This document shows positions 63,470-64,000 of a stretch of DNA of 64,000 nucleotides, piece after piece. The position numbers were made by a program, and so were the translations under genes. The stretch spans positions 30,640-94,639 of the forward strand of contig CAISJV010000047.1 in the NCBI GenBank assembly GCA_903885795.1. Reading direction: 5' to 3'. The DNA comes from an uncultured delta proteobacterium. GTDB lineage: Bacteria > Desulfobacterota > Syntrophia > Syntrophales > UBA8958. The notes under the pieces are model-generated. The model ran no database searches and had not been told where the DNA came from. It saw nothing but the letters and a program-made list of their open reading frames with translations. Position 1 is the first letter of the stretch. Each line of letters opens with the position of its first letter.

Positions 63470-63838
63470 TTATGGTGAAATTGTTCCCATTGAATTGACT
63501 GCGTACCCCCGACCGCCGGAGTTACTTGAGGCTGTGATTGCGAGCGCGCCTTGCGTACCTGTCCCCACGGCCGTGGTGACATTGGCCGTAGATTTGAATC
63601 CATAATTTCCCAAGAGCGTCATGGTGGCCGTTGCCGAGGGTGAATCAGAGAAGAACGCCTGCGACGATGTAAAGGCGTTCTTCGCATCCGCTCTTGCAGC
63701 AGTTTCGTAACCCCTGGTTCTGTATGCTGTAAACTGCGGGATGGCGATGGCTGCCAGGATACCGATGATCGCGATAACGATCATGAGCTCGATTAGGGTG
63801 AAACCCTTCTGTCCTTTACTTTTACGAAATATTTCCAT
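63470..63838 (-). CDS. Type IV major pilin-like protein, copy 1
   Basis: 122 residues, same build as copy 2: leader [11 protein letters not shown], then [20 protein letters not shown] with Glu at +5, and the Ser/Thr/Gly-rich tail ending MGTISP. No Cys. The differences from copy 2 are mainly in the leader and in the C-terminal third. It is preceded by AAAAGGAA as ribosome-binding site. It is first in the transcript, 141 bases before copy 2. No assembly genes are visible in the window. Confidence 0.9.
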   Translation of the reverse strand: MEIFRKSKGQKGFTLIELMIVIAIIGILAAIAIPQFTAYRTRGYETAARADAKNAFTSSQAFFSDSPSATATMTLLGNYGFKSTANVTTAVGTGTQGALAITASSNSGGRGYAVNSMGTISP

Positions 63839-64000
63839 AATTCCTTTTCCCTCTCATAACAGGCCGTTGAAAAACCTGTTTTTAGAAATCTGATCGATAC
63901 CGAGATCGATTTTTCAAGTTACGTTTTGCAGTTGATTATAGTTGTATTGCTCTTTCTCAATGTGATTTATGGATATATGGAGGATGTTGTTGCCGCAGGA

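Noticed and set aside
63839..64000. Sigma-54 promoter before the pilin genes
   Set aside because: Pilin genes often use RpoN, but no TGGCAC-N5-TTGC-like match is present in the visible leader. A TTGAGA/TATAAT pair is only 14 bases apart, too close to trust.
1..64000. CRISPR array, tRNA or rRNA genes
   Set aside because: No regularly spaced direct repeats of 24-40 bases, no tRNA-like cloverleaf with a T-loop GTTC element and no rRNA core sequences were noticed on reading.

Overview
The window looks like a chromosomal segment of a Gram-negative, anaerobic, GC-rich deltaproteobacterium (Desulfobacterota, possibly a Syntrophus/Smithella-type syntroph). This is an inference from gene content: RecB/RecD, HrpB, RF3, glutaconate-type CoA-transferase subunits, an NDP-forming acyl-CoA synthetase alpha protein, bacterial TMTC-like membrane proteins and pilins of the deltaproteobacterial type. 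No rRNA, tRNA or CRISPR array was seen.

Region 1 (1-31 kb, mostly housekeeping and metabolism): the 3' end of an Old Yellow Enzyme gene, recB-recD (no recC in view), an MFS transporter, a ClpX-like ATPase with its own strong promoter, a SulP-STAS-cNMP transporter, a bifunctional homocysteine methyltransferase/methylene-THF reductase, an AEC transporter, a PhzF-like gene next to an IS3 transposase tail, hrpB, a hotdog thioesterase, two small envelope proteins, an acyl-CoA synthetase alpha protein, a tightly overlapping CoA-transferase A/B plus phosphoesterase operon, a DEAD-box helicase and prfC. CoA-transferase subunit A is interrupted by one in-frame TGA followed by a hairpin with bacterial SECIS-like geometry.

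Region 2 (28-38 kb): polyprenyl-phosphate-sugar machinery, namely a TMTC-like GT-C protein, a YfhO-like protein, a GtrA protein and a GtrB/DPM1-like GT2. A 4.7 kb island of defence or stability genes (hipBA, two DUF4143 ATPases, PIN and AlbA-like remnants) separates GtrA from the GT2. The island is bounded by copies of the GT2 3' end.

Region 3 (38.4-48.3 kb): a visibly AT-rich, single-strand cassette with FkbM methyltransferase, SDR epimerase, HAD phosphatase, HpcH/HpaI aldolase, an acetolactate-synthase-like ThDP enzyme, a Nudix hydrolase, a radical SAM/SPASM protein, a SAM methyltransferase and a B12-radical SAM-TPR protein. It ends in truncated SDR and NeuB remnants and has the look of a transferred surface-glycan cluster.

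Region 4 (48.8-57.3 kb): an orphan antitoxin, a lone ParB, a VapBC-type module and the CDP-3,6-dideoxyhexose genes rfbG-rfbH-rfbF, with a DUF4258/YgiT pair inserted between rfbH and rfbF. A divergent unknown membrane protein follows, then a rearranged junction where a duplicated rfbG 5' end meets the 3' end of a broken TMTC-like gene.

Region 5 (57.5-64 kb): three tandem TMTC-like transmembrane/TPR proteins downstream of two near-identical, Cys-free, Ser/Thr-rich type IV pilins. Taken together the window suggests an envelope-glycosylation locus: nucleotide-sugar synthesis, a lipid-linked sugar donor (GT2 plus GtrA), GT-C transferases, and pilins as possible acceptors.
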